A stretch of DNA of 64,000 nt from Aldrovandia affinis (taxonomy: Eukaryota; Chordata; Actinopteri; Notacanthiformes; Halosauridae), in NCBI GenBank assembly GCA_029706075.1, contig JAINUG010000037.1:2407127-2471126 (forward strand), read 5' to 3'. A model generated the notes under the pieces. The model saw nothing but the letters and a program-made list of their open reading frames with translations. It was not told where the DNA came from and did no database searches. Positions within the stretch are counted from its first letter, which is position 1; every line of letters begins with the position of its first letter. Both the position numbers and the translations under genes were made by a program. Below, in pieces: positions 1 to 13,760 of the stretch.

Positions 1-3000
1 CTCTTTCGAGGGTTTTAGACATATCATGGCCTAAAGATTGCATGCAGTTTACAGAGTTGTGAAGTCTAAAAACAATTTGTGAAAATAGAAAAATGGAAGT
101 ATACTGGAGATCTGGTCTAGGTAGGCAACCGCTCATCCTGATTTTGGCGAGTGAGGAATGTTCCTTGGTCATCGTAATTTGTTGTCCCAGGACCAACAAC
201 CCTACCAACCAATCAATCATCAACAAGACTAGTTAGTACATTGGTAGCTGCACATACACAGCTAGTACACAGCTTGCTAGCTAATCTGATTGTTAATATC
301 CTGGATACTGCAGCTGATTAATATTTAAGAGACATTTAATTAGTTAGGAATAAAATGTCAAAAGAACAAATCTTATCTTGCTCATATTTTGGGTCAGATT
401 ACCTGGAATACACACTTTTCACAAATAAACTATGTATTCATTCATTCACATTTTAGTAGTCAAACACATATATCAGCATATTTGTTGCAAATGGCAGGCA
501 AATGTAGAACATTAAACCAACTTTCCCAAGGTGAGAAAACAAGATTTTATCAGCAACTTTTATGACTGGCCTAGTTTGTCCTTACTCTAACTTCAAAGGT
601 ACCATGGGTGGTACAATAAAAAAAACTTTCAGGTAGACACACAGCCCATTTATAAATCAGCCTTGCACTGACTTGTTGTGTGTTTATCATGTCCTGCTAA
701 ACGCTTTCCCTAGGGCTCACTTTAAAATAAATACTGACTTTTTTGTCCAGAAAACTTACAATCAACTTCAAGGGACAATTTGACAGACATTCTAAATGAC
801 AACTGCAAAGGCATAGCACAGACCCATCTTTTCCGGAGAGCTATTAAAAGCACAGAGCCGGCCAAGCTGATTAAAACTAAAACCCAGGCCCTTGCTGTGC
901 TCTCCTCAGCATTCCCCAGGAAACCACCACGCACCAAACTCGCGATAACAAAGACAACGAACCGTTCAGGGTGATTACTCTCCTGACTCTCTGGTTTCGT
1001 ATAAATATCCACAAAGAGGCGCACACTGAGACAGAGACGACTTCGTCTGTCAGGCGTGTAAGAGAATCATTTGAAGCGTGGAGAGAGTTCCACAGAGAAG
1101 CAGCCCCAAGCAGGGGGAGAGGGAGAGAGATAACAGAGGCTGAGAGCATCACATCACGCTTCCAAGAGAGAACTGGGGAAGGCATCCCTCTCTGACAAGT
1201 GCAGCAGTTAATTAGCAAGATAGGGAGATGGCAAGGGGAGCTATCTGTGTTCAGATTATTTACACTTCTCAGCCACCAAGATGACGGTTTAATTAAAACA
1301 CAAGTAGTCAGAAAGACAAAGGAAATGCATTCGCTTGAGTTGGTGGCGACTGCAAGACCTTTTTTTTGCTAATATATTCCACAATCTTGAGCAAATAAGG
1401 TGGGCACTTTCATATTTAGGGCTACTTTGTTGCAAAATGGCAACAATTGTATGAAAATCAGTACTTGCATCAATGTATGGTCTACTACACATTGCTGTTT
1501 TGTTTAGTTTTTTTGCCCTTGGCCAGCGAACATCTCGGTGATCCTGAACCAGGTCCAATCTATTGTGTGTGTTCCCTAGATACACTGTCTCTCTGCTTTA
1601 AATGTGCCCCTTATCTCAGTCTCAAGCCGTGTTTTCCTTGGTTTGAGTAAAGCACTTAGACTGGAAAAATTCAATCCCAAATATAAAAATCAAGATCAAA
1701 CTTTGCTGATTTACTTAGCTTACTCCTTGACTGTGGTCATAATTAGCAGATATAAGATATATTAGATATAATTATATCCAAATCCATATTTTAGCGATAA
1801 GAGCAACTAATTCGATTCTGTCTTTGGGTTGCTATGTTGTTCCTTAAAATGTCTGTTTGAGTTACTCGCCTCTCCTGTAGTGACCTTGTGACCCATATCT
1901 CCGTTTTGTGTGGTGTCAACTGTGCCCAAAGGTACAAAGTGTAGAGAGCAGTGTTTCATACTTTTCTCAGTATACTCATAATTTTCAAGTCTTGCAGACG
2001 TGCTAACATGGATGCAGCTAATTAAGGCAACTCTGGGCATATTTATGCCCCTCTGACCATGCATTCCCAGTCAGGTAAAACACGTTTTATTTATGGCTGA
2101 AAAGAATACCACGATTGTCACAAAGTAGACAGAAAATAGCCATTTGGGGCCTGAGGGCAGGAATATCAATGTTAAGGGGTTTCTAGACATGTTGGGTTTC
2201 ACTGGTTGACAATATTCTGTCTGCAGTCACAGCCCAATCAATGAGATAAGAGTCTTTACTGGTCTCAATTACACCATACCCACCAATGTGCAATATTGAT
2301 TGTAAAATTCCTGCATATATTCCTACATTAAATAATTTGGAAAAAGCACACCTGGGCGTCGCCATGTCCACCTACCATACAGTACGGCAGCAATTCCAGA
2401 TTCCATTTACCAGGCATAAGTGTCGACTTGATGCTGAACAATATGCACTGGGCAGCACTTTGAACACGAGCACTGAGCATTGTGGCACACAGTACAGAAC
2501 ACTCACAACACAATGGCAACATTAATTCTGCCCATCTCTGAAAATCTTAGCACCCAGGTACAATGAGCAGGAAAGAAATGAATTTTCTTCATAACAAATG
2601 CCTCTCAGTATGTACAGTAATATGGTAACAATATGTACTGTCCAATGTTTTTTGTTGTTGTTTTTTTAACTTAATTTGCTTACTTTCATTCGCAGTAATT
2701 CATTTCTCCATTAATAAAGCACTTGTACATTTTCCCGAGTTTAACATAAAACAAAAACGGCGAAACAAAATAATCAAACGAGTGCTGGTCTGCTTGGAAT
2801 GGCCTTTGGAATGGCTCAAAGTCAATTTCCCCACATCTGTAGCTGGCTGCTTGAGAAAACAATCTGGCATTTCAAGCCTTCGCCATAATATGAGACAGAT
2901 CAAACAGCTTTGTCTCTAATGACTTTATAATGCACATCAAGGTCCCAAGGCAGAAATGAAAACAGGTTCTTTTCCTTAATGAATAGCCGGTGCCTTCCGC

Positions 3001-5873
3001 AATCAACCCAAATGACACCAGATCTGAAGCAAACGCAAGAAACTTCTGGCATCCTTTAAAAAAAGCAAGAACACGATCAAGTGCAATTACTGACAATTAT
3101 TCACACTAAGCATGCAGACCTAACATGGTCATGTTTAAATAATACTGTCACATACACTTTTCTGCCCACTTAATTTCGAGGAACAGCGTTTAATATTCCA
3201 TCGTATAGGAGCGCATTGTAGCAGTAATCGTAACAGCCTTCCAGATTTTCATTAAGAAACAGAACTATTTATTCCAGTGTGGAGGGTTTACTCAGTGGGT
3301 GGAATGGGGGTGTAGAAAGAGGTAGATGTGAGTGAGTGTTCATCAGTCTGCATCACTGTGTCAGAGAAAGACAATAATTTCAATCAATTTCAATAAAAAA
3401 AGATGATGTTTTTTAATTTTAGGAAGTTATTAGTTTTGTGCAGTTTACATCTGCATTAAAAAATGGTATTTAAACACCCAATGCTTATAACACACTGTAG
3501 TCGACTACCTACAGTAATTTCCTAATTCTGCCAGGACTAGTTTACTTTTACTAAATGCATTCAGTAAATGTTTAGTGGATGTTTCATTTACTTTATGAAA
3601 CTTTTACATAATGAAACAATGAATGCAATTATGAAATACCTATAATGGAATAAATATTTTGAAACTTTTTAAATATATTAAATATAGGAAAATACTAAAT
3701 AATAAACATTTAGCTTAAATTTCCATATAATTTATGAATAGCCTATTTCATATGTATTTCAAGTCATTGAGATATATATATGGCATTTAGCATATGCTAT
3801 ACAGTAATAACGTTAATATGTTAATAAGGCATACAAACATTTTCAAACCGAAAAATGCATGCTAAATTAAATGTGTTTTGTCGCATTTGGCACCCCATTG
3901 CACCCTACAGAAAAAATACAACACTTCATCAACACATCTTAATTGACTTTACCAAGACCAGACCGTCCGTCCTCCATGTGCCCGGTAGGCCTTGTTTACA
4001 TCAATAACAAGTGTCAATGTCAACCTGTCCAAAGATGCAAGGACATTAGATGGATATTGCGCATCAGGCCAGAACAGCTTGTTCGGTACTTTATTACTAT
4101 CCTTCAGACCCGCGCGTAAGCATAGAAGCGCGCTCGCGGACAGCTCCAGAGACCTGGACAAGATAAACACGATTGTAAAAGGCAAGGAGACCTTCAGAAC
4201 AACATAAACAACTTTGCATCTTTGTGGAGAAGTGCCGCTCTGCTGCCGGGGTAACTAGCGTCACGCTGTGGCTGATTAATGCTCCAGCCGGTGCTCAGGT
4301 TTTTATGTCTGCTCCACAGCGGTGCGCAGACAGGGCAGATAAAGGAACAAAGAGGCTTCGCCGCTCCTGTCTTTGCAAACTCAGGACAGTCGTGCTATTA
4401 AACAAGACAAGCAAATTTGTCAAGTGTTGTGCTCAGCAAAAGCACTGAAAAGGGCACGTGCAGACCGGTTATTCCGGGCTGAGATCGGCGAACGCTACGC
4501 TACGCTCTTTCTGGTTTAACTCAACATAAATAATCACTTTGAATGGAACATGGGCTATGTCTCATTGAAGCCATGATACACCCTTCCTCACAAGGTAGAG
4601 TCTGTAAATACTCACAAATGCCCAAAAAATCATGATATACAGTTTCCATGTAGCCTATTGATGATTTTATGCATAGATTGCTGGTGGATTCACTTCCAAT
4701 CTGGGCCATTACCAATAGACTGATAACAAGAGAGGAACATTTCAAACACTAAAGCAAAACAACTGATGGGTAAACAAAACAGATTATAATAAGGGATGTT
4801 GTTTGAAGGTAATTTTCAGACTGATTAAATATACAGCAAATATAAATTCCCAAACCCTTTCATCAAATTAATGTCACTAAAGTCAATTCTCCTTGTGACC
4901 ACCAGAAGCATAAGTCTGAATAGAAAAGATGAAGCCACTGCCTGTACTTTGTCTAATACCATCATCTATTAGCAAAAAAATAATAATTCAATGATGTAAA
5001 TATGACAGATGGTGGCGAAAGGGATTATGACAGACTTTGGATCTCGGCTGGCCAAATCCCCATCTAAGCCTACTTTGCGGCAGGTTAAGCAACAACAGCA
5101 ACATGAGTAATCCAGGACAGCTGTTTATTGCAGAAAGGATTTATAAAATAAAAATAAAAAAGGATTTAGGAAATATTAAAATCCCCAACATTTCAAGTGG
5201 ATGTGTCCTTATCTTCTTTTTTTTCAATCCTATTCACAGCATGAATTAGATTTTTTGTAGTGTCTGTAGAGGAAGACTAAATCCCTAATTAACTTGATGT
5301 ACTATAGTACCAGACTGTTCCGAGGTACACTATATTAGTGCTATTGGTAAAGAGGATTCAATATATATTCTAGTATGAAAAATCTATTGCAAAAATAGAA
5401 GCAAAAGGCTTGGTGCTTGTTTCAGACCGTCTTTGGTGACAACAAGGCATCCTTTTGTCTTTCACCACTTGGCAATCAAGAGGAAAGAATTTGCTTTGCT
5501 CCCAAGAAAGTGCTGTTGGACAGAACATCAAAAGCCTGGCAGCGACAGAACTCTGGGTCCACACAGTCTTCATAGTAGCCTCATTGGGCATAGCAGTACA
5601 CAGAGGCCTCAAACCCCTGCACCCTGTCAAACCACTTAAATACACCCTCAGCCACCCCCTGGTGATGGGTCCAGAGATTCATCCCAATTAGAAACTCTGA
5701 GGCCTTGTCATACTTTCATTAACCATGAATGTGTGATCTATGAAGGCCACTCTTACTGTATGCTCAGACAAACTGCAATGAAAAGAACCGGAGAAGCATG
5801 ATGAATAGGAGTTGGTGACAGCGACGTCAAATACTCCAATTATAGTCTGAGGAAAGGGTTCAATTAAAAGTTA
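1..5873. other. No gene recognised
   Basis: AT-rich DNA. Apart from the CpG-richer patch near 4.1-4.5 kb I see no exon, RNA gene or bounded element. It is either a PEPD intron or downstream of it. Minus-strand prolidase exons were looked for and not found. Confidence 0.6.
4050..4510. promoter_or_regulatory. CpG-richer patch of unknown role
   Basis: CG-dense stretches (GACCCGCGCGTAAGCATAGA, GCGCGCTCGCGGACAGCTCC and GAACGCTACGCTACGCTC) and a CACGTG box (about 4457) stand out from AT-rich flanks. Short open frames on both strands show no recognisable protein. It may be a regulatory element or an unmethylated islet. Confidence 0.25.
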
Positions 5874-5881
5874 AGGTAAAA

Positions 5882-6254
5882 GGCCACCCTGGTGGTGTAG
5901 TGGTAAGAACATTCGGCGCTGCCCACAGTGACCAGAGTTCAATTCCACCTAGGTTGCACCAGTTTGGCTCTGGCAGGGAGTGCCACTAGGGGGCTGTCCA
6001 CCCCAGGGAGGGGGGAAGGAAGTCGATACGAGCTTGCTGCATATATGGGTGGTCCTGTGTGTTACAGTGACCGTGGCAGGTGCCGGCTTGGAGGAGGCGG
6101 TACAGCGCCCACTACAGGTCTCAGGACTACTGCAGTGACCTCTCATACGAGGGTGGGGATAATTGACATGAAAAAGAGAGGGTATAATTGGCAACTAAAA
6201 TATGGAGAAAAATGGGGAATAAAAAAGAATAAACAGAAGAAAAAAAAGAAATGT
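5882..6254 (+). mobile_element. tRNA-derived SINE, type 1 head, full length
   Basis: Flanked by 8-bp target duplications AGGTAAAA (5874-5881 and 6255-6262). The head has a box A-like TGGTGTAGTGG, then ATTCGGCGCT and a box B-like GAGTTCAATTCC, resembling tRNA-Glu. The body contains GGGGGCTGTCCACCCCAGGG and the tail reads GGGTATAATTGGCAACTAAA before an A-rich end. Confidence 0.9.
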
Positions 6255-6262
6255 AGGTAAAA

Positions 6263-7114
6263 ATATTGAATTATACACTGGTTTCTGAAGAATTGCTCTA
6301 CAGCCAATAATATAATACATAAAGACAATAGGTCCATAAATTACTTTCAAGAAAAATGAAAGTAACTAGGCACCATAAAATGGAAGGAAGTGTTCTGAAA
6401 ACAAATAGATACCAATTAAGTCGTGAAAAAACTGTTTTCGACACATCCAAATTAATTTCATTTATCAGTTCTCTCCCTTCACCTCTGGGAATTCATAACA
6501 CTAAAATGGCGCTCTGAAACGTTTTAACAGTGTACATTGTTTCTAACTTTGTCTGCAAAATAAATTTTTAAAACACGAGGGAGCATCTAGCCTAGAGGAA
6601 AAGCTAAAAAAAGAAACACTTGCAACCATGCTGTTTTCCTCAATTAATTTGCAACTTTGCAGTCTCACACTTTCGAGAAGGGGGGGTGGAGGGGAGGGTG
6701 GTGGCAGCAAACGGGAGGCTATCTTTTTGATGAAAGTATTTCAGTGTGAAAGCTGATTCATTACAATTGTGAATGTGATATTTGATGCTATTTGTGAGTT
6801 TGGGAGAAACTGGGCCTGGAATGAGAAGTGTTTGTACAACACTGTTTTAATTAGTGCTGCTCTTCTGTCATGGAAACAGAGTCTACAGTTCTATTTTTGG
6901 AACAATTGAATTTGACCAATCTGGCAGACAAACCGGTAATGATGACCATCACTGTTTCTCCAACTCAAATCAGTATCAGATAATGGCACATCGAAACTCA
7001 CCTAACACACCTATTGTGTTAGATATGGCTATTAGGGTGAGGGGAGGAGAGAAGACAATGCAATATAAGTGCATAAGCATAGGAAATGGGGGGAGATTTC
7101 ATGTTTTCTAATCT
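6263..7114. other. No gene recognised
   Basis: Unique-looking sequence between two SINEs, with a G-rich run near 6680-6710. No coding signal. Confidence 0.6.
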
Positions 7115-7123
7115 AGGCTACAG

Positions 7124-7518
7124 GTTTTTTTTGTTTTGTTTTTTTATTTCAAATTTTTTCCTGTTTTTCTCCCAATTTGGTTGCCAATTATACCCTCTAT
7201 TTATCTAAATTTCCCCCCCCCACGAGTCCGCCGCCCGTCCTCCGGGTCGAGACACTCTTTCCGGGCCGATTGATCCGCTTCTTCCGAGACAGAATTCTAC
7301 CACGGACGCCTTTACCTGCTCCTCAACGGACTTGTGCCGGCTCACCCTCCCCCCTCCCCCGGAGGCAGACAGCCAAATGCCGCCTCCAATCGGGGCTGAC
7401 GACCAGGGCCGGTCTGGTAGAGATGCGGGTTTCGAACCCTCATCCCTGACAGGCAGCGCAAACCACACCCGACCAGCCAAAGTGCGGTGCGTTAGACCGC
7501 TATGCCATCCGCCGCCCC
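7124..7518 (-). mobile_element. SINE with type 2 tRNA-like head and shared tail
   Basis: Flanked by 9-bp duplications AGGCTACAG (7115-7123 and 7519-7527). On the minus strand it begins GGGCGGCGGATGGCATAGCG and has box B GGGTTCGAAACCC. The body shares GGCGGCATTTGGCTGTCTGC with the other copies. It ends in the same tail as the type 1 copies (reverse: CCAATTATACCCTCTATTTA). The open frames on both strands here are repeat-derived. Confidence 0.88.
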
Positions 7519-7898
7519 AGGCTACAGTTTTAACACCTCTATTGCTTTACAGTTATTCATTTTGTCAATTTTTTTCCCAAGCATTGGCTCTCTTGCTGTT
7601 GTGAATGTTGTCATTTCAACCCACACATTTTTTTGTTCTTGCTATAAATAAAGGTTGTCCAATTATATATGGTTTCTGTTTTATAGGTTTAGTCAAAGCA
7701 ATCCCCAAATAAACCAAAAAAGTATACTGTATTTTTTTATTCTTACAAAAATAAGTATATGAAGAATAGATAGAACGCTGACATGCATTAAACTCTTAAA
7801 ATATATAATCCTGCTCATGGAAATACAAAGTTCAGATATCCTAATGTTTCTTAAGACCTGACTAAACTGAACAAAATAGTTAAAATACACAGAAAGGG

Positions 7899-8180
7899 GG
7901 CCTCCCGGGTGGTTGGCTGTCCGCCCCAGGGTGGGGGAAGGGAAGCCGATGCGAGTTTGCCACATATAAGAGTGGCCCTGTGCGCGCATACCGGAGTTAC
8001 GGTGACGGCTTGGCGGGTCCCGGCTCAAAGGAGGCGGTGCCCAGCCACATGTCACTGCCAGTATCATGACTAGAGCAGCAAACTCGTAAGATATATGAGG
8101 GAGTGGGATAATTGACGTGAAAAAGGAGGGTATAATTGGATACAAAAAAAACAAAATGGGGAGAAGAACGGAGAGACAAC
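7899..8180 (+). mobile_element. Type 1 SINE with internal deletion
   Basis: It begins GGCCTCCCGGGTGG and jumps directly to TTGGCTGTCCGCCCCAGGG, so most of the tRNA-like head including box B is lost. The rest of the body and the tail (GGGTATAATTGGATAC) are present. The right edge is approximate. Confidence 0.82.
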
Positions 8181-11100
8181 AGCAGAAAAAGAAAATAGTT
8201 GTTAACAGTCTAAGTGGCTGTTCCAGTGTTAAGAAAACAGATATTGATCAAATGAAGCTTAAAATCCCTGTTTTCACAAACAGATCTACCAGCATGGACC
8301 ATATTATTGCTGCTGCATAAGCAATAATGCACCTGACATAGTATGTGTGTACTGTCTGTACATAGTATGTATGTACATGTCTGTACATGGTACTCCAATG
8401 CCACTGTAAAAACCTGCTATGAATGTGGTGAATTCCCATAATACCTCTGAGGTTCTTTTAGTCTTAAATATGAAAGCTCTGTTCTGTTTCCCAAATATGG
8501 GTTTATTCATGTAATAAAAGTACAAAAATAACAAAGGCCTGAAATATCACCTGTGGGCATCATGAAGTCCCAATGCCGCCATTAATGTGGTAAAAGGTGA
8601 TGATGCTTCAGGGGGCCCCAAAAAGTGTGTGGGTTCTAGATATCCAAGATTTCCTACTTGTCACTAAGATCAAATTAAAAACACTAATTATAGATGGCTG
8701 ATGAAAATAGACAAAACATTTTCATACATTAAATTGGCGAATTCTGAGAAAAAGATTGATCTTGTCAGTAAATTAACAGCCCCATACGTGCACACTGTAT
8801 GTTCTTTTTACTCCCAATGTCTGTAAAATATCTTTGTATAATGGCAGAAAAAAAACTATATTTGGAATAGACTTGAAAAGGCATTGTGGAAATTAGAATT
8901 TAGGCTGGGAGTAAGAGACATGGAAATGAACTCAACTCTTTCAGTACAAAACATATTGAGACTACAAATACAGTCTGTTGATGTGCTATGTCAAACTACC
9001 CAGTGGCAAATACACATTCAGAGACAAACCTTACTCAGAGACGACTGCTTGCTTTAAAGCAAATTAGCAGTTTATTTCACAAGATCTTCTCGTGCCCATT
9101 CGGCAGGGAATAAAGTTCAATACATCAATACGACATTTTCTTTCTCCTAAAATGTTCTAAAATGACAACTAGGCCATTATGCCTGGCTCTATGACTGAAC
9201 ACACCAACCGAAGTGAAGCAGAACCGCATGTTTCTCTTCCCCATCAAAGACCTATGGACTGAGTGTCACAGCACGATCTGCGAATCAAGCAAGAGTCACA
9301 ACTTGTTATCTCCACTCTGCCTTCCCGGCCCTGGCTCAGAAACCCTATCATCCGCTTTGATGCCGGAGCCACCGGCGATGTCTCAAGCGCTTCTGCCATC
9401 AAGCGAAAAACCCTCCTTCATTAAAGTTGGGAGCTGCTTCTAATTACAGTCAGTATCTTTGCTTCGGTGCGAGGCACTGGTTTGTGGAATAAAAGTGCAG
9501 CACATAAATTCCATGACAGATACAGGGAGGGGGGAAGAAAATAAGGAGAGCGTGGGCGATACATTTCTCCATGTACAGTATTTTGAGATTGCTTTGTGCA
9601 CTCCGTTAAAAAGGATTATGTTTTTTAGATGGAGCTCCCAGCCAAGTTTGCCAGCATTTCAATTAAAATGCTAGAAACATGTACTATTATATGTGTGTAT
9701 TATTTATTGTGTTCTATGTTATTTTAAATCAAATTTAATTACAAAAACAACAACCAGACATGTTTAGGCACCATACGTCAGAGCTTGTGTAGGGTCTTCA
9801 ATGAGAGAGATGTAGAGGGAAGCACAGTCAGTTATGCATTGCAGAAAATAGAGAAAAATACAGATAATGGCAATCAATTATCATTTCAGTTATTGCATTT
9901 CCAGTGATTTTCATTAAACCACTAATCACTGAACACAAGTACTATCAGCCCATCAATGCTTTCCAAGCTATTTATAAAAGCACAAGCCTCATCTGGGTGT
10001 ATCCCGGCAAGTTTGCAGACTTATGGTGGCTTTCCAATTCATTGAGAGAAGCTCAGATAAATTAATTGTGGGATGACTTCTCACTTCTTTCATCCTGGCT
10101 CTCAGCTGCAGCTGTCACCTACACGGCCAGCCACTCTATTTATAACAAGTAACCATAACAACTGCTGCGTTCCCTAACTCATTTAAGAGAATACCTGTCA
10201 CAATAGCTTCCATTCCTCAGAGAGCAACCTTGCCCTGTAACGTACTTATAAAGCTTTCAATGAACTGACGGAGCTGTCACTGTGGAGAAGGAAGCTTCTA
10301 AAGTAGACCGAGAATACGTTGAGAAAGAGGTGACATGTTACCCTGTGCCTGTTTCAGTGCTCAAGATAACTTTCCCACGTATCAGGACTGTCTGTGCCGA
10401 GATACGAAGTACACTTTTTTTCTCTCTAAAAATAAAGCACGCTGCGAGTTTGGGAACATGATGAAGGGAACTTGACGAAGGCAATAGAAAGAAGCAGGAG
10501 AGGCACTCTTTGCGTCTTCAGTTTTTTCATCAGTTTGAATTTTGGGGATAAAGGAACGAGGAGAAATCCAAGAAAAAGTCCTACTTCTGTTACAGGTTGA
10601 CAGAAACATAGCTCCTTGTTTGTAACGACATCCAGCAAAAGTGGCAACTGTGAGCTCCGCCACACTCCTCCACTCAGGCGAGGAAGATAATGTGAACATG
10701 GAGGCTGGGCCGGCGACGGCCAACAGCAGCTACCAGCCGTAAAAGGAACCAGCCAGTTAACTACAGGGGAAAGAAGCAGTTAGTTGGCGAGGGGTTAACC
10801 CCCTGCCTGACATATCATGGCTCTCACGGCAGGATGATCCTTCTGTGAGGCCTAATTGCTCCCACAGGGAAGAGCCTCTGGGTCAAATTCTCCTGTGCTT
10901 GACCAAAGTATATTCTGGGGCATGAGGAATCGATCCACACCGAAGCAGAGTTTAGTGTTTCACCCCTTCTGAACAGGTTACGAATCTGAAAGCCCCTTTA
11001 AATATTCCATGCAATACAACCTGGCATAAATTGCTTCAGCAGGGAATAGCAGTAATTGACATTTTCGGCCAACATAATTGAGACCAAACACAATTAATTA

Positions 11101-12805
11101 ACATGTTTTTATGATTTGTGTTGCGACGTAGCTGGAATGCAGGACAATATCCGAGGCTTGTTTAGTCTATTGTCAATCTGCCCTTATTCCCAAGCAATTT
11201 AATGTCCTCTGACAGACCATTACAGGATTTGAGTCATGCACTTATAAAATGGCTCAGATGTAAGGGTCTTCGGAGGGAATAGTAAAGTTGCTGTCTCCCA
11301 AGGACTCTCACTTTAAAAGGTTTTCACTGGGTATCTCTAGATTACAGTTTGTGGTTATTGATGGTGCACGGCCGGCATTGTAACTTGCATATTGTATTGT
11401 ATAATATACTGTTGTCTATTGTCTGAGGGAATTTTCTAGAGGACGATAAAAGGGACATTTGGTCAATACACAGGTGCTTTTAATGTAATGTATTTTACAA
11501 ATCTCAAATTGTTTCTGTTCTATTTCTCCACTCCAATGGTGTGCAATTGCATTGCCACAGCACACAGGCCTGTTGGGACAAAGGTCATTTTCCTCTCCAG
11601 CCAAAGGTAGAGAAGTATCACGGATGGTAATTTCCACCAATAAACCGCAAATTGTGAGGTTCCACGCATTAATTCAGCCAACTCATAATTATGCTCACGC
11701 AGTTTGTTCCAAGGGCATTCTTCAGAGCACTTTGGTGGTCTATCGATGAGAGTTACCGTCCACAATTCATCTCCGCATTTGACTGGAGGGCAAAAATATA
11801 GCATTTTTATTGAACTGGCTGAAAGACTGGGCTCTCTGCCCTGAGACAGCAGTGTCCTCTGTTTCACCGGCCCTACCGGACAAACTGCGGGGAACACAGA
11901 TACGAACGTTACCCTGATTGAGAAAATCCATCACAGGCCAGGGCTTACGGCGGGCGCCACTGCGGCTACCGTGGGATGCTCGCGACAGAGAGTGAATAAT
12001 GGGTTTCCGGAAAGACTTTCTTCCGTACATTATTATACAGTTTTAATAAACCGTTTCTTTTTTGATCTGAAAAAAATCCAAAACAAATCGGGGAGAATCG
12101 GTGATTATGGGAAAGCACGAGAGGCATGTCTTCTTGCAGGCATCGCTAAGCCACGGCTGGGCAAGATGAGCCGTGAACGCCGGGGCCAAGGGAAAGCTAA
12201 TGAGCTGTGTCTAACCATAAGGCCCTGTCAGAGACTAATAAATAGCAGAACAGCTGCAGAGCCCATTGGAGAGGAGGATGCTGCTGTTCACTGCGCTCCC
12301 TGCGTACCTGTGCGGCACTCTGCAGAGTGGGCGTGGCCCACGGCTCTCCCTCAGAAACGGCGCTGCTCCAGGACAGCGGCAAAGTGCAACACCAGCAGAA
12401 AAAAAAAAAAGGATTTACTCCTGTTATCAGCTTCTTTTTCCCCCTCTCCTCCTGCTCCTGGTTCTTGCTGCTCCCTTCATCCCAGAAGCCTGAGACACCT
12501 GCCTTTTCTATCAGACCGGGAAGGCCCGGGTGCAGATGGGAAGGAGAAAGATGTTCAGCTCCCCTCCCTCACCCGGGATGCACTTCCCCTGCTTTGTACA
12601 AATGAAGCAGCGGTGCACCTCAAATACGGCGTCAGCTGATCCATGAAACCATGGATCCATGAAACCAAGGCCCAAATCAGCTCCAATGTTCCACCAATCT
12701 ACACAACAGGGTATTTATACAGCCAATATTTACAGGTGTTCCTTTGTGGGAGAACTGAGGATCATCTGACAGGTAGGCACATATACTCAAATACTCTCAC
12801 ACGAT

Positions 12806-12806
<1 letters not shown>
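8181..12806. other. No gene recognised
   Basis: A degenerate GTACATGTCTGTACATG tandem lies near 8335-8395. The 11.9-12.6 kb part is GC-richer and carries a 222-codon plus-strand open frame (11971-12639) of low-complexity, Ser/Arg/Leu-rich composition with no recognisable domain. I treat it as chance. Confidence 0.55.
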
Positions 12807-12849
<43 letters not shown>

Positions 12850-12976
12850 GGGCATTCATGCACACACAAGCACATCACATTACACATACACAGATACACA
12901 AATGAATGCATGCACACATACCCATACGCAAACACACACACACACACACTCACATACTCTCACACAAGCATGCATA

Positions 12977-13009
<33 letters not shown>

Positions 13010-13015
13010 GCATGC
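12807..13015. repeat. CA-repeat cluster
   Basis: An uninterrupted CA run at 12807-12846 is followed by two shorter CA runs (about 12931-12949 and 12983-13008) in CA-rich, CATG-containing sequence. Long His/Thr-rich or Cys/Val-rich open frames across it are artefacts. Confidence 0.95.
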
Positions 13016-13733
13016 AAGGCCTAGACAGAAGTGTTCCTCGGCACTGATCACCGTGGGCTGACAACGCATGAGCACGGGGTCACTGGCTCTGTCCTTCTGT
13101 CCTCAACAGGTTCCTCACGGCCAGTGAACAGCAGCGCTCCCTGACTTCCCCTCCAGCCCCGGGCCGTTCTGCTCCCGTTCTGACACGCGACTTCCAGACA
13201 CGCCATCTCACCTGCACTCGCTGCACACCTGCCCTGCCACTTCCTCATCCACATATTACAACAGGTCAGTTCGCAAACGGTAAATAAAAGGTTTCATGTG
13301 ATGTCATGCATACAGATGGGCATCGGGAGCATTTAGTATCGTGGCGTGCTCTCACACCATTTACGCACTTTCTAGATAACAACTGCATCCAGCAATCTAT
13401 CCCTGGAGTGACCACAGAAATGCCGGCCCTGGAAAAGCAGTGCTATCACAGAACCAATTAGGTTCTTCCCCCTCAGTGAGGAGAAATCCTGGCATTTGAG
13501 CCTCCGTACTGTGGTTGAGTCATTAGAAGTCATTTCTGATAAATGGGCAAGTGTTTTCCAAAGAGACACTTCTTAAAAGTCCCCGGTGCAGAGACAGGTG
13601 AGTCCAGCCCTTAAGCATTGTTTAAGGAACAATCTAGATTTCATTTAGCAATGGAAGCCATCTTGAGCAGTGCTTGATTCTACACAAGTTGATGTATAAC
13701 ACACATCCTCTATGTCTTATACAATAGATACTA

Positions 13734-13760
13734 TGTGTTGATCCTGGTTGGATCAACACA
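13734..13760. repeat. Perfect 11-bp hairpin
   Basis: TGTGTTGATCC and GGATCAACACA pair around a 5-base loop (TGGTT). There is no adjacent gene, so no role is assigned. Confidence 0.8.

Noticed and set aside
7177-7604. Overlapping 90-residue open frames on both strands
   Set aside because: They lie within the GC-rich body of a SINE bounded by 9-bp target duplications.
11971-12639. 222-codon plus-strand open frame
   Set aside because: Longest frame in the window, but low-complexity in places (poly-Lys from an A run, Ser/Pro-rich), with no recognisable domain and no splice or start context beyond an ATG.
12643-13047. 134-codon plus-strand and 63-codon minus-strand frames rich in His/Thr or Cys/Val
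   Set aside because: They are translations of CA repeats, which lack stops in several frames.
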